Assembly: GCA_946800325.1 (NCBI GenBank)
Contig: OX326960.1
Coordinates: forward strand, 18,524,893-18,588,892
Source: Luzula sylvatica
Lineage: Eukaryota; Streptophyta; Magnoliopsida; Poales; Juncaceae
Length of the DNA stretch: 64,000 nucleotides
Direction: 5' to 3'
The position numbers were made by a program, and so were the translations under genes. Below, one piece after another: positions 47,273 through 59,130 of this stretch. The notes under the pieces were generated by a model, which saw nothing but the letters and a program-made list of their open reading frames with translations, did no database searches and was not told the DNA's origin. How positions within the stretch are numbered: position 1 is the first letter of the stretch; the number at the start of each line of letters is the position of its first letter.

Positions 47273-48003
47273 AAGCCCAATTATATAACCCTCATAAATA
47301 TGGCACAAACATTCAATTTTGCAGCAAAAGAATAATATGGTTCAAATATGTGATTGCCAGAAAATACTATAATACATACCCTTGTAATTATTAGATTCAA
47401 GACATTCTAAATGCAAAGCTCCAACCAAACACCCCTAAAAGTAATCAAAATTCAAACACCAAAAATACATAAAATCTATGAAATTCAGTCATAATATCTT
47501 TGTACATGATATTTGTACCATAATACATAATAATCCATATCATATAAACCTACTTAAATAATGTAGTTAATGCAAAATTTAAACATAGATAAAAATCTCT
47601 AAAATATTAATTAATACTAACCAGGTCTCTGTTAATTAATACTAACAATGAACAAATGTAAACATATAAATCTGAATGATACTTCCATGTCCCTGTTAAT
47701 TAATTGATCTTTCTTAGAAAAAGATCTTACAAAATTCTCTGGTCAATTTGTTTTGACAGAGGCCGATTGAACTTCAATTCGTCTTTGGCAATAGACTTCT
47801 GCTTTCTTATCTCTTAGTTTTTCACCACCGTTTATAATTTTAGATTTATCAACGAAGAACATATGAACATTCTCCATTTATTAAAAAAAAAATTAGATTT
47901 ATCAAGAACACACTTTATGCTTTCTTCTGATACTTAATTAACATGCACCCCTTAATCGTCTATATATGCAATTACACTTTCATTTATCGATTCGAGGTAA
48001 ACA
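47273..48003. other. Intergenic, no gene seen
   Basis: AT-rich DNA. Short duplicated words (TTACACTTTCTTCTGATACTT-type at 47.92 and 48.05 kb; CTGTTAATTAAT at 47.63 and 47.69 kb) occur, but nothing coding. Confidence 0.4.
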
Positions 48004-48201
48004 TCACCATCCTTTTGAATTACAACGACCATCGTCTTGTGTAGAGGAACCAATTACACTTTCTTCTGATACTTGATTAACGTTCGCCCCTACTTCGATC
48101 CCGTAAGATTTTTCCAAAACAAAAACAATTAGTAACAATGCAACAATAAAAAAAACAACAAAATTTGCATTTGTATATAAATCAAACCTCAGTTGAAACA
48201 T
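48004..48201 (-). CDS. Candidate small secreted peptide, 65 residues
   Basis: The N-terminal 34 residues include NFVVFFIVALLLIVFVLEKS, a convincing signal-peptide-like core. The rest is hydrophilic (GANVNQVSEESVIGSSTQDD) and ends GRCNSKGW. Defensin-like genes often begin in this manner, but only one cysteine is present, so it would be a truncated or different peptide. The true start may be internal and an intron could follow. No neighbour supports a role. Confidence 0.25.
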   Translation of the reverse strand: MFQLRFDLYTNANFVVFFIVALLLIVFVLEKSYGIEVGANVNQVSEESVIGSSTQDDGRCNSKGW

Positions 48202-50940
48202 TGAAAATCACATCCTGTATTTTCTTGTATATTGCTCAAGTTGTCTTTGTGAAGGCCTATCAACCTATCATTAATACATGTATTTTTATGATTTCAGAAT
48301 AACATAGGGTTATTTTTGCAATATTTGTACATCTTCGACATTTTAAGAGATTCTGGCATAAGCTTCCATGGAAAGCAAACCGTGTTCTTTTGCGAATTGC
48401 TCCCCTTCTAATCATTTAATGCCGGGAAGTTTTTATAATCTAAGGAAAATATAACTTATATATCTTGTGATGTCATAATTGATAACTGAGAAGAGTACCA
48501 ACAGAGACTCTGTAGCATGATCATGTAATTGATTTAAATGATATTTGCACTGCCTATAATAACATAAACCAAACTTAATTTTATCAATTTATCCTTTCCA
48601 AATTTTAACAAAAATAAAGCAAAACTGAAGATTCAATGACAAATTGACAATACAAAAAAAGTTGGAATTGCATGTTCTTTCTTTTAAACTGAGTTAAATT
48701 CTCGATTTCCAATTTCTATATAAAATTATTGACTAACAGATCGACTGGTCGATCCATCCATACCATTAAGAAAAGCACATACTTTTTTATTAAAAATTAA
48801 AACACATTTTAATTATTATCTGGAAAATTTCAGTTATTTGATACGTTCGAACGAGTGATGATCGTAGACTTAAATGGATGACCTGGCTGATCTGAAAGCA
48901 CTCACATCCGTTCGAACGCTAGGTTTATGTGTTCGAATGGACAGTTAATTCTGCAATAAAAACTGAAAATCTTGAAGATTCCTCCAAACTCTAATTTTTT
49001 CTCCCATATAAATAGGTGATCATATTCACCAAATCCACACACAAAACACATCATTCTATTGTAGAGAAAGAGAGAAATAACCGTGTGAGTCTTCGTAACA
49101 AGTTCGTTGAAACGCTAGTAAGTTTCGGTGGATTCAAATAAGTTAGTTCGTGCGGAATACGAGTAGAGATCGACTTCATAGTTCATATTAAGACAATTGC
49201 ATGTAATCAAGGAAAAAAGCGAATTGGATAGCAAGATAAAACCTTGGCATCAACCATACTAAGGAGTAGCATCATCGAGTTAAAACGTAACTCGAGGTAT
49301 AACTTTTATCACGGTATTAAAATTTTCGTGGCAAATATACGTGTCTAGATCATCTTTAGAGTTGTTTAGTTTACTTTTCCGCTGCGTTTTCATGTCCATA
49401 ACCCTACATATATTAACTATTTTAGAAGGAAAATTTTGATATTTTTGAGCTTTTATACGGATATATCGGAAATTATCCCTAAAAGGTTTAACTGAAGTGG
49501 GTGTGTGGTACACTACAAATGTAGAAATGCGGATGAGAATTGCAAGTTTCATGTTAATTTTGTTTTTTAACTTTTATACCTTTAGTCCTGAGATTTTTGT
49601 TTGTGGTGTTAAATATAAATTTTTAAGTTTCCATGCATTCAAATTTGTGCTGAATATGAACAGAAGTTCCAAATCAAATGTAAAATGTAGAAAGTTACAA
49701 ACCAAATACGTCTGAGGCGTATACCATTTTTTTAGTTATTCTCTTAAAATTATACTAGTAGGATTAACTCAAAAAAAGGCTTTCAAAACTCTTCTATTTG
49801 AGATCAATTAAGAGACATGTCAATAAATGAATTAAAACGAAAACTCCATGTTAAGATGGATTTTTTTTGAAGTTGATTTAGTATGCAATGCAGTCACAGG
49901 TTTCTGTTCTTTTTTAAAATCTCTTTCTTTTGTTGGAATTATATTGGAATTTTATTTGGTGGAAACAAAGTAGGAGATCAATATCAATAGATAAAACTGT
50001 ATATTGCAACAGTACACGAAACAGAATGGAACCAAAGAGAAATTGGATTCTGATTTTTTTTTTCTTTTATTATCTTGATCCACACTACAGTACAGTACAA
50101 GAGTTTTATTTATTGAGACTATTATTCATATTCTCACAGACACACCCAACTATTCTAAATACTTCTTTTCTAAGTGATAGTCATGTATCAATTTAGGATA
50201 CATTCCTTAATTTCATATACATCTCCCACACTTTCACACATAATTAATTATAATATCATGTCCCCAAATATTAATAATATTATTATATAAAATATTAAAG
50301 CATTAATTTTAATATCTTTTACTAAATAGAATTATTGACTTGAGGGATGACAACATTTTAGAGTTTCGACGTAAGTCTCAATTCAAATATTAAATTGCCA
50401 ATTTAAATTTTGGGCATTGAGCAGAGATGGTAATCGCGCAGGCACGTGTTGACAAAACCATCTCTGATACAAGTAAAGGGCTGTCCAATTTGATATATTA
50501 TTTTTTTATCAAGTTCTTAAATTGATTTTCCCCAATATCCCCTAAAAACTATTAAATCCAGCTAACTTCTTTATTTCTCATTATTGTTCCCTGAATGCTT
50601 GATTTTACTTCCATTTCTCACACTTTGAATTTTTTTTTTTTAATCTTTTCCACCCTCCAAGACAAACTATTTTATAAACTTCTACAATGATACTCATGGA
50701 AAATGCATGACTCAAAAATACCTATTGCATGATTTAAGTACATTGTACTTATTATGGATCTTTTATGTGACAAAGGAAATGTGAACTGCATGATTTGAAT
50801 TTATTTATTTTGCAAGTTGCAAGTACAACCAGTTGGCACTCTGCCTGAATTAGTCATTATGTGCCAATTTGTGTGATATTTAGTTAGTTATAAAATTGAG
50901 ATATTATTATTATTATTCTATCTTAATTATAATTTTATAC
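48202..50940. other. Intergenic with possible LTR remnant
   Basis: From about 48.84 to 49.32 kb there is a TATA-like CCCATATAAATAGG (49004) followed by sequence resembling the R/U5 part of a retrotransposon LTR (TTCGTGCGGAATACGAGTAGAGATCG). Ends, primer-binding site and coding region were not found, so this is tentative. The remainder is AT-rich without genes. Confidence 0.3.
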
Positions 50941-51120
50941 GGTTCATGAAAACTTGACACGTGGCAAATACTGTTGACATTTAACTGTAGCAAATACTGT
51001 GGACTTTTTACTGTAGTAAATACTGTAGACTTTTTTACTGTGGCAAATACTGTGGACTTTTTACTGTATCACGTCTTCTGATGTAGCAAATACTGTTGAC
51101 GACTACTGTTATTTTGCTAG
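50941..51120. repeat. Short tandem repeat with CAAATACTGTNGAC units
   Basis: Six or so degenerate units of roughly 25-35 bp built on GCAAATACTGTGGACTTTTTACTGTA. Non-coding. Confidence 0.7.
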
Positions 51121-53064
51121 CAAATAACTCCCCTTCCTTTGTTCTTATCACTTCCACGAACCAAACAAAAAAAAAAGAAAAAGAACAGAAAAAACAGCGA
51201 TCCTGACTAAGCCCTAGCGACGAAAGCCGATCCTGCCACTTCTTCGATTGCAAGTGGTGAGTTGTGTTTTTCGGGTTTTTCGGTCAGTCCACATCTAGGG
51301 TTTAGGTGTGAGTTAGTATGTAGGGTTTGCGCTATTTCTTATCGTTTTTTCTTCAATCCAAATGGGTTTATTTCTAATTTGTGTTCATTTTGTGTGTATA
51401 TTCGACAAATTATGACTTATTTTGTTCTGAAAACTATTTTTTTCGAAATTTCTGTTCATTCAGAACTCAATCGGACTGATTCGATCTATTTTAGTTGATT
51501 TTGCGCTGAATACAAATTGTTTTATCTCGCTCTTCCGTTTGTTTTGTTCTTATTTTTCTGAGAATCTTCTCATACAGCTCATATCGCGAATCACAACAGA
51601 TGGGTTTTGAACTCAACCATGCATAACAGTTGAGTCAACCTCGCATGATGCGGTGCCGGTACTGGTAGCGGTAGCAGACGCCATTGCTCAAGAAGAGGTT
51701 TGTCTTTTCATAAACAACCTTTGTCCAATTTCTTAATTTCAGGTCACTACTCATTTATTTGTCGTAAATTTTTTTTTTCTTTCCTTAAATCTCTTTCAAG
51801 TAAAGATAATTTTGTGGATTCCTCAGGTCATACTGGAGGCAAATTACCCATTTGACAGGGGCTTGGGAGTAAAGAGTGCAGAAAGCTTTTAACGTTGAAT
51901 AGTTATGATTCACGTATAAGCATCGAGGAGTTGGCTGCAATTCAAATCCAAGCAGTTCTTCCGTAGATTCAAGGTCGAACTAACTTCTTATTAATTTAAA
52001 CTATTTCTTTATACGCAGAGAAAAGCTCTTTGGTTGCACAACCTATTGCAATTCTTCATAGTTATTATAATGTGCAGTGAAGAGTATTTATCGATTTTTA
52101 TTAAAATAATTTATTGTAAATTAAACTATCAATACATCGTATTAAATCTCAAATTGAACTTTTCTTTTCTCTGATGAAGAGTATTTCTCGAAAGTGCATT
52201 GAAGGGTTATGAAATTTTATAAATTCTCTTGAAGCGTATTTGTCGAATTTGATAATTTAATATATTGAGATGGATGTAAATTAGTTGGTCAAATTTTTTT
52301 CAGATTTTTGTTATTCTCTATTTAGTTCAATTTGTTTATTAGTTTCACTATTTGCGTTTCTATTTCAGATATTATTAATGATTATTCTTGGTTAATTCTT
52401 CCATTTATACTTTGTGAAGTAGGCAGAAGAATCTGTGCGAGCAATGTGTCTAGGGCCTGATTTTTCTTCATTGAAATGATGAGTTTTCCTGTTTTCGACT
52501 AATGTGTAAGTTTTCTATGTGCGTTTTTATTATTATCAATTTCAGAAGTTATATAGGTTTATTTGCTAATTGCACGAATTATAGGGGTACAATTGATATT
52601 TTGCAGGGGTATATGTGGTATTATTAATTTTGCAAGGGTATTTATGATTTGACAGTTGACCGATAAAAAGAAATATAGTAACATTCTGTTATTTTGACTC
52701 ATTTTCAGGAATATATTTGATATTTTCCCATTGGAAGGGATACTTATGATATTGTATTCATTTTCATGGATATATGTGACATATTGTTTAATTTGAGGTA
52801 TGTATTTTCTAATTTTCTAATTTTTAAGGTTCTTTTCGTAGTTGCATCAGAAATATACGTGTATATACGATGTTAAGTTCATACTATTCTCATTTGTACG
52901 GGTATTTTCAAGGATTTTTTTTAACTCTCAAGGCTCTATATGGTGTTCATTTGCAGGGGTATTTTCGACATATTTTCAATTTTTCAGGGCTATATATGGT
53001 ATGGTATTTTCGTTAATTTCTTAATGTATTGCGATTTGCTTCTCATTTTTATATTTCTCTCATC

Positions 53065-53179
53065 ATCATTATTATCATCATCATCATGTCATCATCAATA
53101 CCATATCATCATCATCTCATCATCATCATCATCTCATCATCATCATGCATCTCATCATCATCATCATCATCATCATCAT
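53065..53179. repeat. (CAT)n-rich microsatellite
   Basis: Interrupted CAT/ATC repeats. The resulting His- or Ser-rich frames on the plus strand are artefacts. Confidence 0.9.
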
Positions 53180-53334
53180 GTTGCATGCGGTTCGCATTTG
53201 TTATCTATGAAGTTACAATCTCACTGCTGGATTTTTTTGCAAACATGGGAAGTACTTGATGGGAATAACGCAAATATCGCAAAATAACACAAATATCGCA
53301 AAATAACACAATCTCAGTGTTGGATCTTTTTTTC

Positions 53335-54117
53335 AAACACGAGGAAAAAAATAACACAATTTTTTTTTATTGGTTTGCACTTGATGGAAATAATATCGTA
53401 AAAAAATTGTTGTTTTGATCTAAACTTCTGTTTTATGTGAATAATGCAATCAATCTTCGCTGATCAAAAACTATTCATGGCAAATAAATTTGATTGCTTT
53501 CCGGTTTGGTTTCAAGTAATGACTCAATCAGGAGGAAAAAATAATGCAGCTTTTATTTTGTTGGTTTGTACTTGATGAAAATAAATATCGCAAAAAAATT
53601 GTTTCGATCTAAACTTCCTATTACATGTGAATGATGCAATCAATCTTCGTTGATCAGAAACTATTCACGGCAAATAAATTTAATGCTTCCCTAATAAATT
53701 TAATGCTTCCCAGCTAGGTTTCCAATATTGACTCAATCAAGATGAAAAAATAACACAATTTTTCTTTTATTGGTTTGTATTTGATGAAAATAAATATCGT
53801 AAAAAATTTGTTTCCATCTAAACTTTACGTTATATGTGAATATTGCAATCAATCTTCGTTGATAAAAAAATAATCACGGCAAATATATTTGAAGCTTTCC
53901 CAACTCAGTTTTAAGTATCAACTCAATCATGAGGAAAAAATAACACAATTTTTCTGTTATTGGTTTTGTACTTGATGCAAATAAATATCGCAAAAAAGTT
54001 GTTTAGATCTAAACTTTGTGTTTTGTGTAAATGATACAATCAATCTTTGTTGATACAAAATTATTCACGAAAAACAAATTTGAATGCTTGCCAACTTGAT
54101 TTCAAGTAATGATTCGA
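53335..54117 (+). repeat. ~190-bp tandem repeat, four units
   Basis: Units begin near 53341, 53532, 53741 and 53931, sharing GAGGAAAAAATAACACAATTT, GATCTAAACTT, TGCAATCAATCTTCGTTGAT and GACTCAATCA. The second unit is longer because AATAAATTTAATGCTTCCC is duplicated inside it (about 53.67-53.71 kb). Non-coding. Confidence 0.85.
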
Positions 54118-54160
54118 ATACATGGCCGATTAGTAAAAAATTGTAAAAGCTTTGTAAACG

Positions 54161-55240
54161 ATCTCAATGGATCCATTTCTACTGAGGTGACAAATCCTAA
54201 TATTGTTCCTGCCTTAAACAAAAGGTTGCACATAAATTAATTAGTTCTAATTTACAAAGAAATGTTCATGACATACAAATACTCATTTTATGATAAAATA
54301 CTCTCCTTTCATGAAGATAAGCCTGCAAAAAAAATGAAATGATGAATAATTTGTTTCTGTCGATGCAATGCATGAGAATAAGACTGAAAAAAATAACAAG
54401 TCACCGATGATGTTTTTTGGGACATATATTGATCAAAATAATAGAAATATATTTATTTTTTAGGAAAGCCGGATCCTAAAAAATAAATAGTATTCTCTAT
54501 AAATGATCTCAATGGGTCCATTTCTACTGAGGTGACAAATCCCAATATTGTTCCTGCCTTAAACAAAAAGTTGCACAGAAATTAATTAGTTCTAATTTAC
54601 AAAGAAATGTTCATGACATACAAATACTCATTTTATGATAAAATACTCTCCTTTCATGAAGATAAGCCTGCAAAAAAAATTAAATGATGAATAATTTGTT
54701 TCTGTCGATGCAATGTATGAGAATAAGACTGAAAAAAATAACAAGTCACCGATGATGTTTTTTGGGACATATATTGATCAAAATAATAGAAATATATTTA
54801 TTTTTTAGGAAAGCCGGATCCTAAAAAATAAATATTATTCTCTATAAATGATCTCAATGGATCCATTTCTACTGAGGTGACAAATCCTAATATTGTTCCT
54901 GCCTTAAACAAAAGGTTGCACATAAATTAATTAGTTCTAATTTACAAAGAAATGTTCATGACATACAAATACTCATTTTATGATAAAATATTCTCCTTTC
55001 ATGAAGATAAGCCTGCAAAAAAAATGAAATGATGAATAATTTGTTTCGTCGATGCAATGTATGAGAATAAGACTGAAAAAATAACAAGTCACCGATGATG
55101 TTTTTTGGGACATATATTGATAAAAATAATAGAAATATATTTATTTTTTAGGAAAGCCGGATCCTAAAAAATAAATATTATTCTCTATAAATGATCTCAA
55201 TTGGTCCATTTCTACTGAGGTGACAAATCCCAATATATAA
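54161..55240 (+). repeat. 345-bp tandem repeat, just over three units
   Basis: ATCTCAATGG occurs at 54161, 54506, 54851 and 55194, a period of 345 then 343. Units are nearly identical, so the array is recent. Each contains AAAGCCGGATCCTAAAAAAT. Another partial unit stands at about 55.44-55.53 kb near the Helitron end. Non-coding. Confidence 0.92.
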
Positions 55241-56047
55241 TAACGAAGATTCCAGGGGATGACATAACGAAACAAATTATCTTTAATGTATTTATTTTAT
55301 TAGTACAAAAAATTATTTATTTTCTTAAAAAAAATAGCTGGATGGTAAAGAGTTTCGAAAAATGAGATTCAAATTGCTGATAAAAAATTGTTTACATGGA
55401 AAAAAAGAGAGTTTATATCTGAACCTTGGAAAAAATAACAAATCACTGATGATGTTTTTTGGGACATATATTGATCAAAATAATAGAAATATACTTATTT
55501 TTTAGGAAAACCGGATCCTAAAAAATAACAAATCATCGATTTATTTAATTTCTTTTGAATGCACATGACATTTGTTTGTAACACATACATGAAAACTTTC
55601 ACATACCAATACAACAAAATACAAAACACTAAAACAACAATGCACATAAAAAATAATAAAAAATATGCCCCGCGCATTTGCGCGGGTGACAAAGCTAGTT
55701 ATGTATAAAGTTACATAAATTACTTTCACCATACAAGGCCACGTCATTTTTTTTTTTCTCCATCATGTGATATGAGCTAAGGTCCATTTAATATCATGGT
55801 AATTTTTATTCAAACATCTCAACCATTCATCTCATGTCTAGACTGGGTCTTCATACACTATGATACATTACAAAATATCTCTCAAGCTTGAAACATGGTG
55901 AACCAAATTCATCTAATTTTATTTCCCTTGAAACATATATCTCCCCTCCCCTGCCTATTTCTCTCTCATCTCACATTTTACGGCCGTCGCAAAAGAGAGG
56001 GTAGAAACCCTAACCCTAGAAGCGAAGAGACGTTCGTTTCTTTTCTG

Positions 56048-56323
56048 ATGGCTACGAAGAACTCTAGAAGAGAGAGAGAGAGAGAGAGAGATTCCTCTCA
56101 TTTTGTTCGGCCGAGCAGGGGAAAAATGGCAAAGAAACCATGGCGAAACCACGACGAAATCCTCGGTCGACCACAGAAACTTTCGAGAGGGAGACACAAG
56201 GCGGTTCTAGGGTTTGGTGGGTTCGCGAGACAGAAAAGGAAAAGGGTAAAAGCAGTCATTGACGGATCGTACAACGCGGTGGTGAACACTCTTTGCAACC
56301 GGTTGGACATGCTGTCCAGGTAA
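56048..56323 (+). CDS. ORF of unknown function, possible captured exon
   Basis: From ATG at 56048 a frame gives MATKNSRRERERER, then a basic region (SRGKMAKKPWRNHDEILGRP and GFARQKRKRVKAVIDGSYNA). It runs into CAG followed by a GTAATTTTG donor-like junction near 56321. Further small exon-like pieces with similar donors follow to about 56.9 kb. The arginine-glutamate run comes from a (GA)n tract. No domain is recognised. Its place near the start of a Helitron-like unit suggests captured host exon sequence. Confidence 0.3.
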   Translation: MATKNSRRERERERDSSHFVRPSRGKMAKKPWRNHDEILGRPQKLSRGRHKAVLGFGGFARQKRKRVKAVIDGSYNAVVNTLCNRLDMLSR

Positions 56324-57428
56324 TTTTGTTGTTTAGCAAGTAATTTAGTTTTTTGGCTTCTCGGTTTTAAGGTTTCAGTAGTTTGGTGCGTTATTTAATG
56401 ATAGTTCTTGCTGGAATCGACAAGAATTAAGAATTTGCCTGTTTTTGGTATACTCATCATTTTTTTTTGTCAATTTTAGGGTTTAAGCTATTTGGTTCGT
56501 TGCTGATGGCAACTGTTCAACAATTTGTGTTACAGATTTTGATTGTCGCCGCTCTTCAGGTAATTTAGTGCGATTATCAGTTCTATTTTCTGAATATTAT
56601 TCATTAACTGTTTGTTCGTTATTTCATGTCTGATTTTTGCTATTTCTTATTGAATTCAGAGTTCGGAAAAATTGATGCTTTGCTGATGGCAATTGTTCGG
56701 CAATTCTGAGTTCTCGATTTTGATTATCATGACTGATCTTGAGGTAATTATATTGTATAATGCTAATTAGGTTTCGATTTTCGTTATGTATTGCTCATGT
56801 CTAATTATGATTTATTTCCTCTCATATTTTCTCAATTTTAGGGTTTGGATCGTTATTTCGTGTTTTGATCGACCCTGAGTTCTTCGAGGTTAATCTATTT
56901 CCGTTTTATTTGTATTCATTTATCGTTCATTTCTTCTTTTTCATGGATTTCAGACTTTGAACTATTTGCGTTTTATTTTTGATCTACTGTTTTCGACTTT
57001 TTACTCTAGAGGTATTGTGAGATATTCGATTCATGAATATACTCTACAGTATATTTCTTTGGTTTAATATCAATATCTTTGTTGATTATATATTTTTTTG
57101 GGTGGATACAGCCCTTATCGCAACTGGAAGAGCACCTTTCACTCACGGATTCTGATATAATTTTAATATTTTTAGGGGAATATTTTATATTTGAAGTTTG
57201 TGAGGGGTACCTTGTAAAATTTTCCTATTTTGAAGTTCTGATATAATTGTTCTTTCTCTCCAGATTAATGTGGAGGGACCCCGAGAGGATTCGTACCGAT
57301 TAATGAGAAGATTCAACTCACGGATTCCAGTGGCAATTTGGTAATTTCTTCTTCTTTCGGTGTTACGATTTAATTTATTTCCTCTTACAAAACCACATAT
57401 TGGAATATCATAAAAACAAGAACTCTTT

Positions 57429-57767
57429 GGTCCCGTTTATCATTTTGAGTAGGCGGAGTCGTGCCTTTCTCTCTCTGGTCCCGTTTATCATTTTTAGTAG
57501 GCGGTGTCGTGCCTTTCTCTCTCTCTCTCTCTGGTCCCGTTTATCATTTTGAGTAGGCGGAGTCGTGCCTTTCTCTCTCTGGTCCCGTTTATCATTTTTA
57601 GTAGGCGGTGTCGTGCCTTTCTCTCTCTCTCTCTCTGGTCCCGTTTATCGTTTTGAGTAAACGGTGTCGTGCCTTTCTCTCTTTGGTCCCGTTTATCATT
57701 TTGAGTAGGCGGAGTCGTGCCTTTCTCTCTCTGGTCCCGTGTATCATTTTTTGTAGGCGGTGTCGTG

Positions 57768-57818
<51 letters not shown>

Positions 57819-57963
57819 CCGTTTATCGTTTTGAGTAAACAGTGTCGTGCCTTTCTCTCTTTGGTCCCGTTTATCATTTTGAGTAGGCGGAGTCGTGCCT
57901 TTCTCTCTCTGGTCCCGTTTATCATTTTTAGCAGGCGGTGTCGTGCCTTTCTCTCTCTCTCTG
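57429..57963. repeat. 48-bp minisatellite with expanding CT tracts, ten units
   Basis: GGTCCCG recurs at 57429, 57477, 57533, 57581, 57637, 57685, 57733, 57815, 57863 and 57911. The core is 48 bp, and CT runs add 8 bp in two units and 34 bp in one. Core variants (GAGTAGGCGGAG, TAGTAGGCGGTG, GAGTAAACGGTG) alternate. It stays open on both strands because 48 is a multiple of three, so the 159-residue minus-strand frame is a repeat translation. Confidence 0.92.
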
Positions 57964-58221
57964 ACTCGATCAATGATGGATTTTACCCAAAGTAACAAGA
58001 ACAAAATATAAGAACGGATATGACAAATGGGGAAATCTGAGATCAACGAAAAAATGTGAAACAAATTGTGATAATCATCTTTTTTACATCATTGTAATTA
58101 CGTAAACGGTGTCATGAAACAGAAACGCTAATACATTGTCATAGATCGATGATGATTATCCCAAATAATTAAGAATGGATACAAGAATAGATATGGCTAA
58201 TCAGGATATCTGAGATCAAAT

Positions 58222-58286
58222 CATTATCATCATAATACTCATATCATTATCATCATTATTACTATCATTATCATCATAAAACTCAT

Positions 58287-58323
<37 letters not shown>
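58222..58323. repeat. (CAT)n-rich microsatellite
   Basis: Interrupted TCATTATCATCAT leading into a pure ATC run (58287-58323). Confidence 0.9.
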
Positions 58324-58979
58324 CACTTGCGAACAATACGTTGTCTTTGAGGTTGTGCTTTCTTTGCTATCCCTGGAAAAAAAAATATGAACAAGAACAA
58401 ATGTACAAAATGCCAACATGGACAAAATTAAAAAACAAATGTAATATTTCTTCTTTGCGATGTCATGTTTAAAATGAACAATATAGCGATCATTGAATAT
58501 ATCTTTGGATTTTTTGCAAATTTTTATTTTTGTTGCTTGAAATACATATCAAATAAAATTTCTTTGCAATGACTTGACATTCGTTTTGAAAATATGTGTT
58601 TGTTTAACATTGCTTATGAAATAATAATTCGTGAAAAAAATGTATGCAGCGATGAAAGATAAACAAGAAGAATAATCAAAATCAATAAAAATTGTTCATG
58701 ACCATATTATCTCTTCACAATGATTCATGACTTTTATATATATCCCAAAAAGTTAAATTTCAAAAAGAAAATACGATTATAAGTAACGGTAAAGCCATCA
58801 ACATGAAAACAAGATATGAAATCAATTACAATCGCAATTACGAGTACAAAAACGAGAACATAAAACACATTGGAAGCAAACAAAAAAAATAAAATAAGAA
58901 ACACAAAATATTAATACATCCAAAAAATATAAATGTGAATACAATGCCAATGTAAACTTTTTGTATTTCTCTCATGAGG

Positions 58980-59130
58980 ATACATGTGATATTTCTCCCA
59001 TTTTCAAGGGTACTTTTTGTATTTCTCTCATCATCATCTCATCATCATGATCAACTCATAATCATCATCATGCTCATTATCATCTCATTGTCATGATCAT
59101 CTCATCAACATTATAATCATCATCTCATCA
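58980..59130. repeat. Degenerate CAT-rich tract
   Basis: Repeated CTCATCATCATGAT-like words, the same simple-sequence type found in other parts of the large Helitron-like units. Confidence 0.7.

Larger units (their letters stand above)
51121..55698 (+). mobile_element. Large Helitron-like unit (3' end clear, 5' end not found)
   Basis: Ends with hairpin CCCCGCGCATTTGCGCGGG and CTAG (55695-55698) before T. The interior begins with a leader-like patch (51.16-51.3 kb, ending in a GTGAGT donor). Next are degenerate GGGGTATTT repeats (52.56-53.0 kb) like those of the unit at 31.4-33.2 kb. CAT repeats, ~190-bp repeats and 345-bp repeats complete it. No Rep/helicase domain is visible. The start given is arbitrary. 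The leader-like patch may be a captured first exon. Confidence 0.45.

Noticed and set aside
48840..49330. Complete LTR retrotransposon
   Set aside because: Only a TATA-like word and LTR-like sequence were seen; no second LTR, primer-binding site or gag-pol frame.
52842..53287. Overlapping frames with Ser/His runs
   Set aside because: Overlap each other in different frames across the CAT repeat and lack any domain.
54161..55240. CRISPR-like array
   Set aside because: Repeats are 345 bp, directly adjoining and in a plant genome; a tandem repeat, not repeat-spacer units.
54161..55240. Centromeric satellite
   Set aside because: Only about three units inside a Helitron-like element; far too short to call a centromere array without genome-wide data.
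57494..58064. Frames of 106-159 residues with REKGTTPP repeats
   Set aside because: Direct translation of the 48-bp CT minisatellite; open on both strands because the unit length is a multiple of three.
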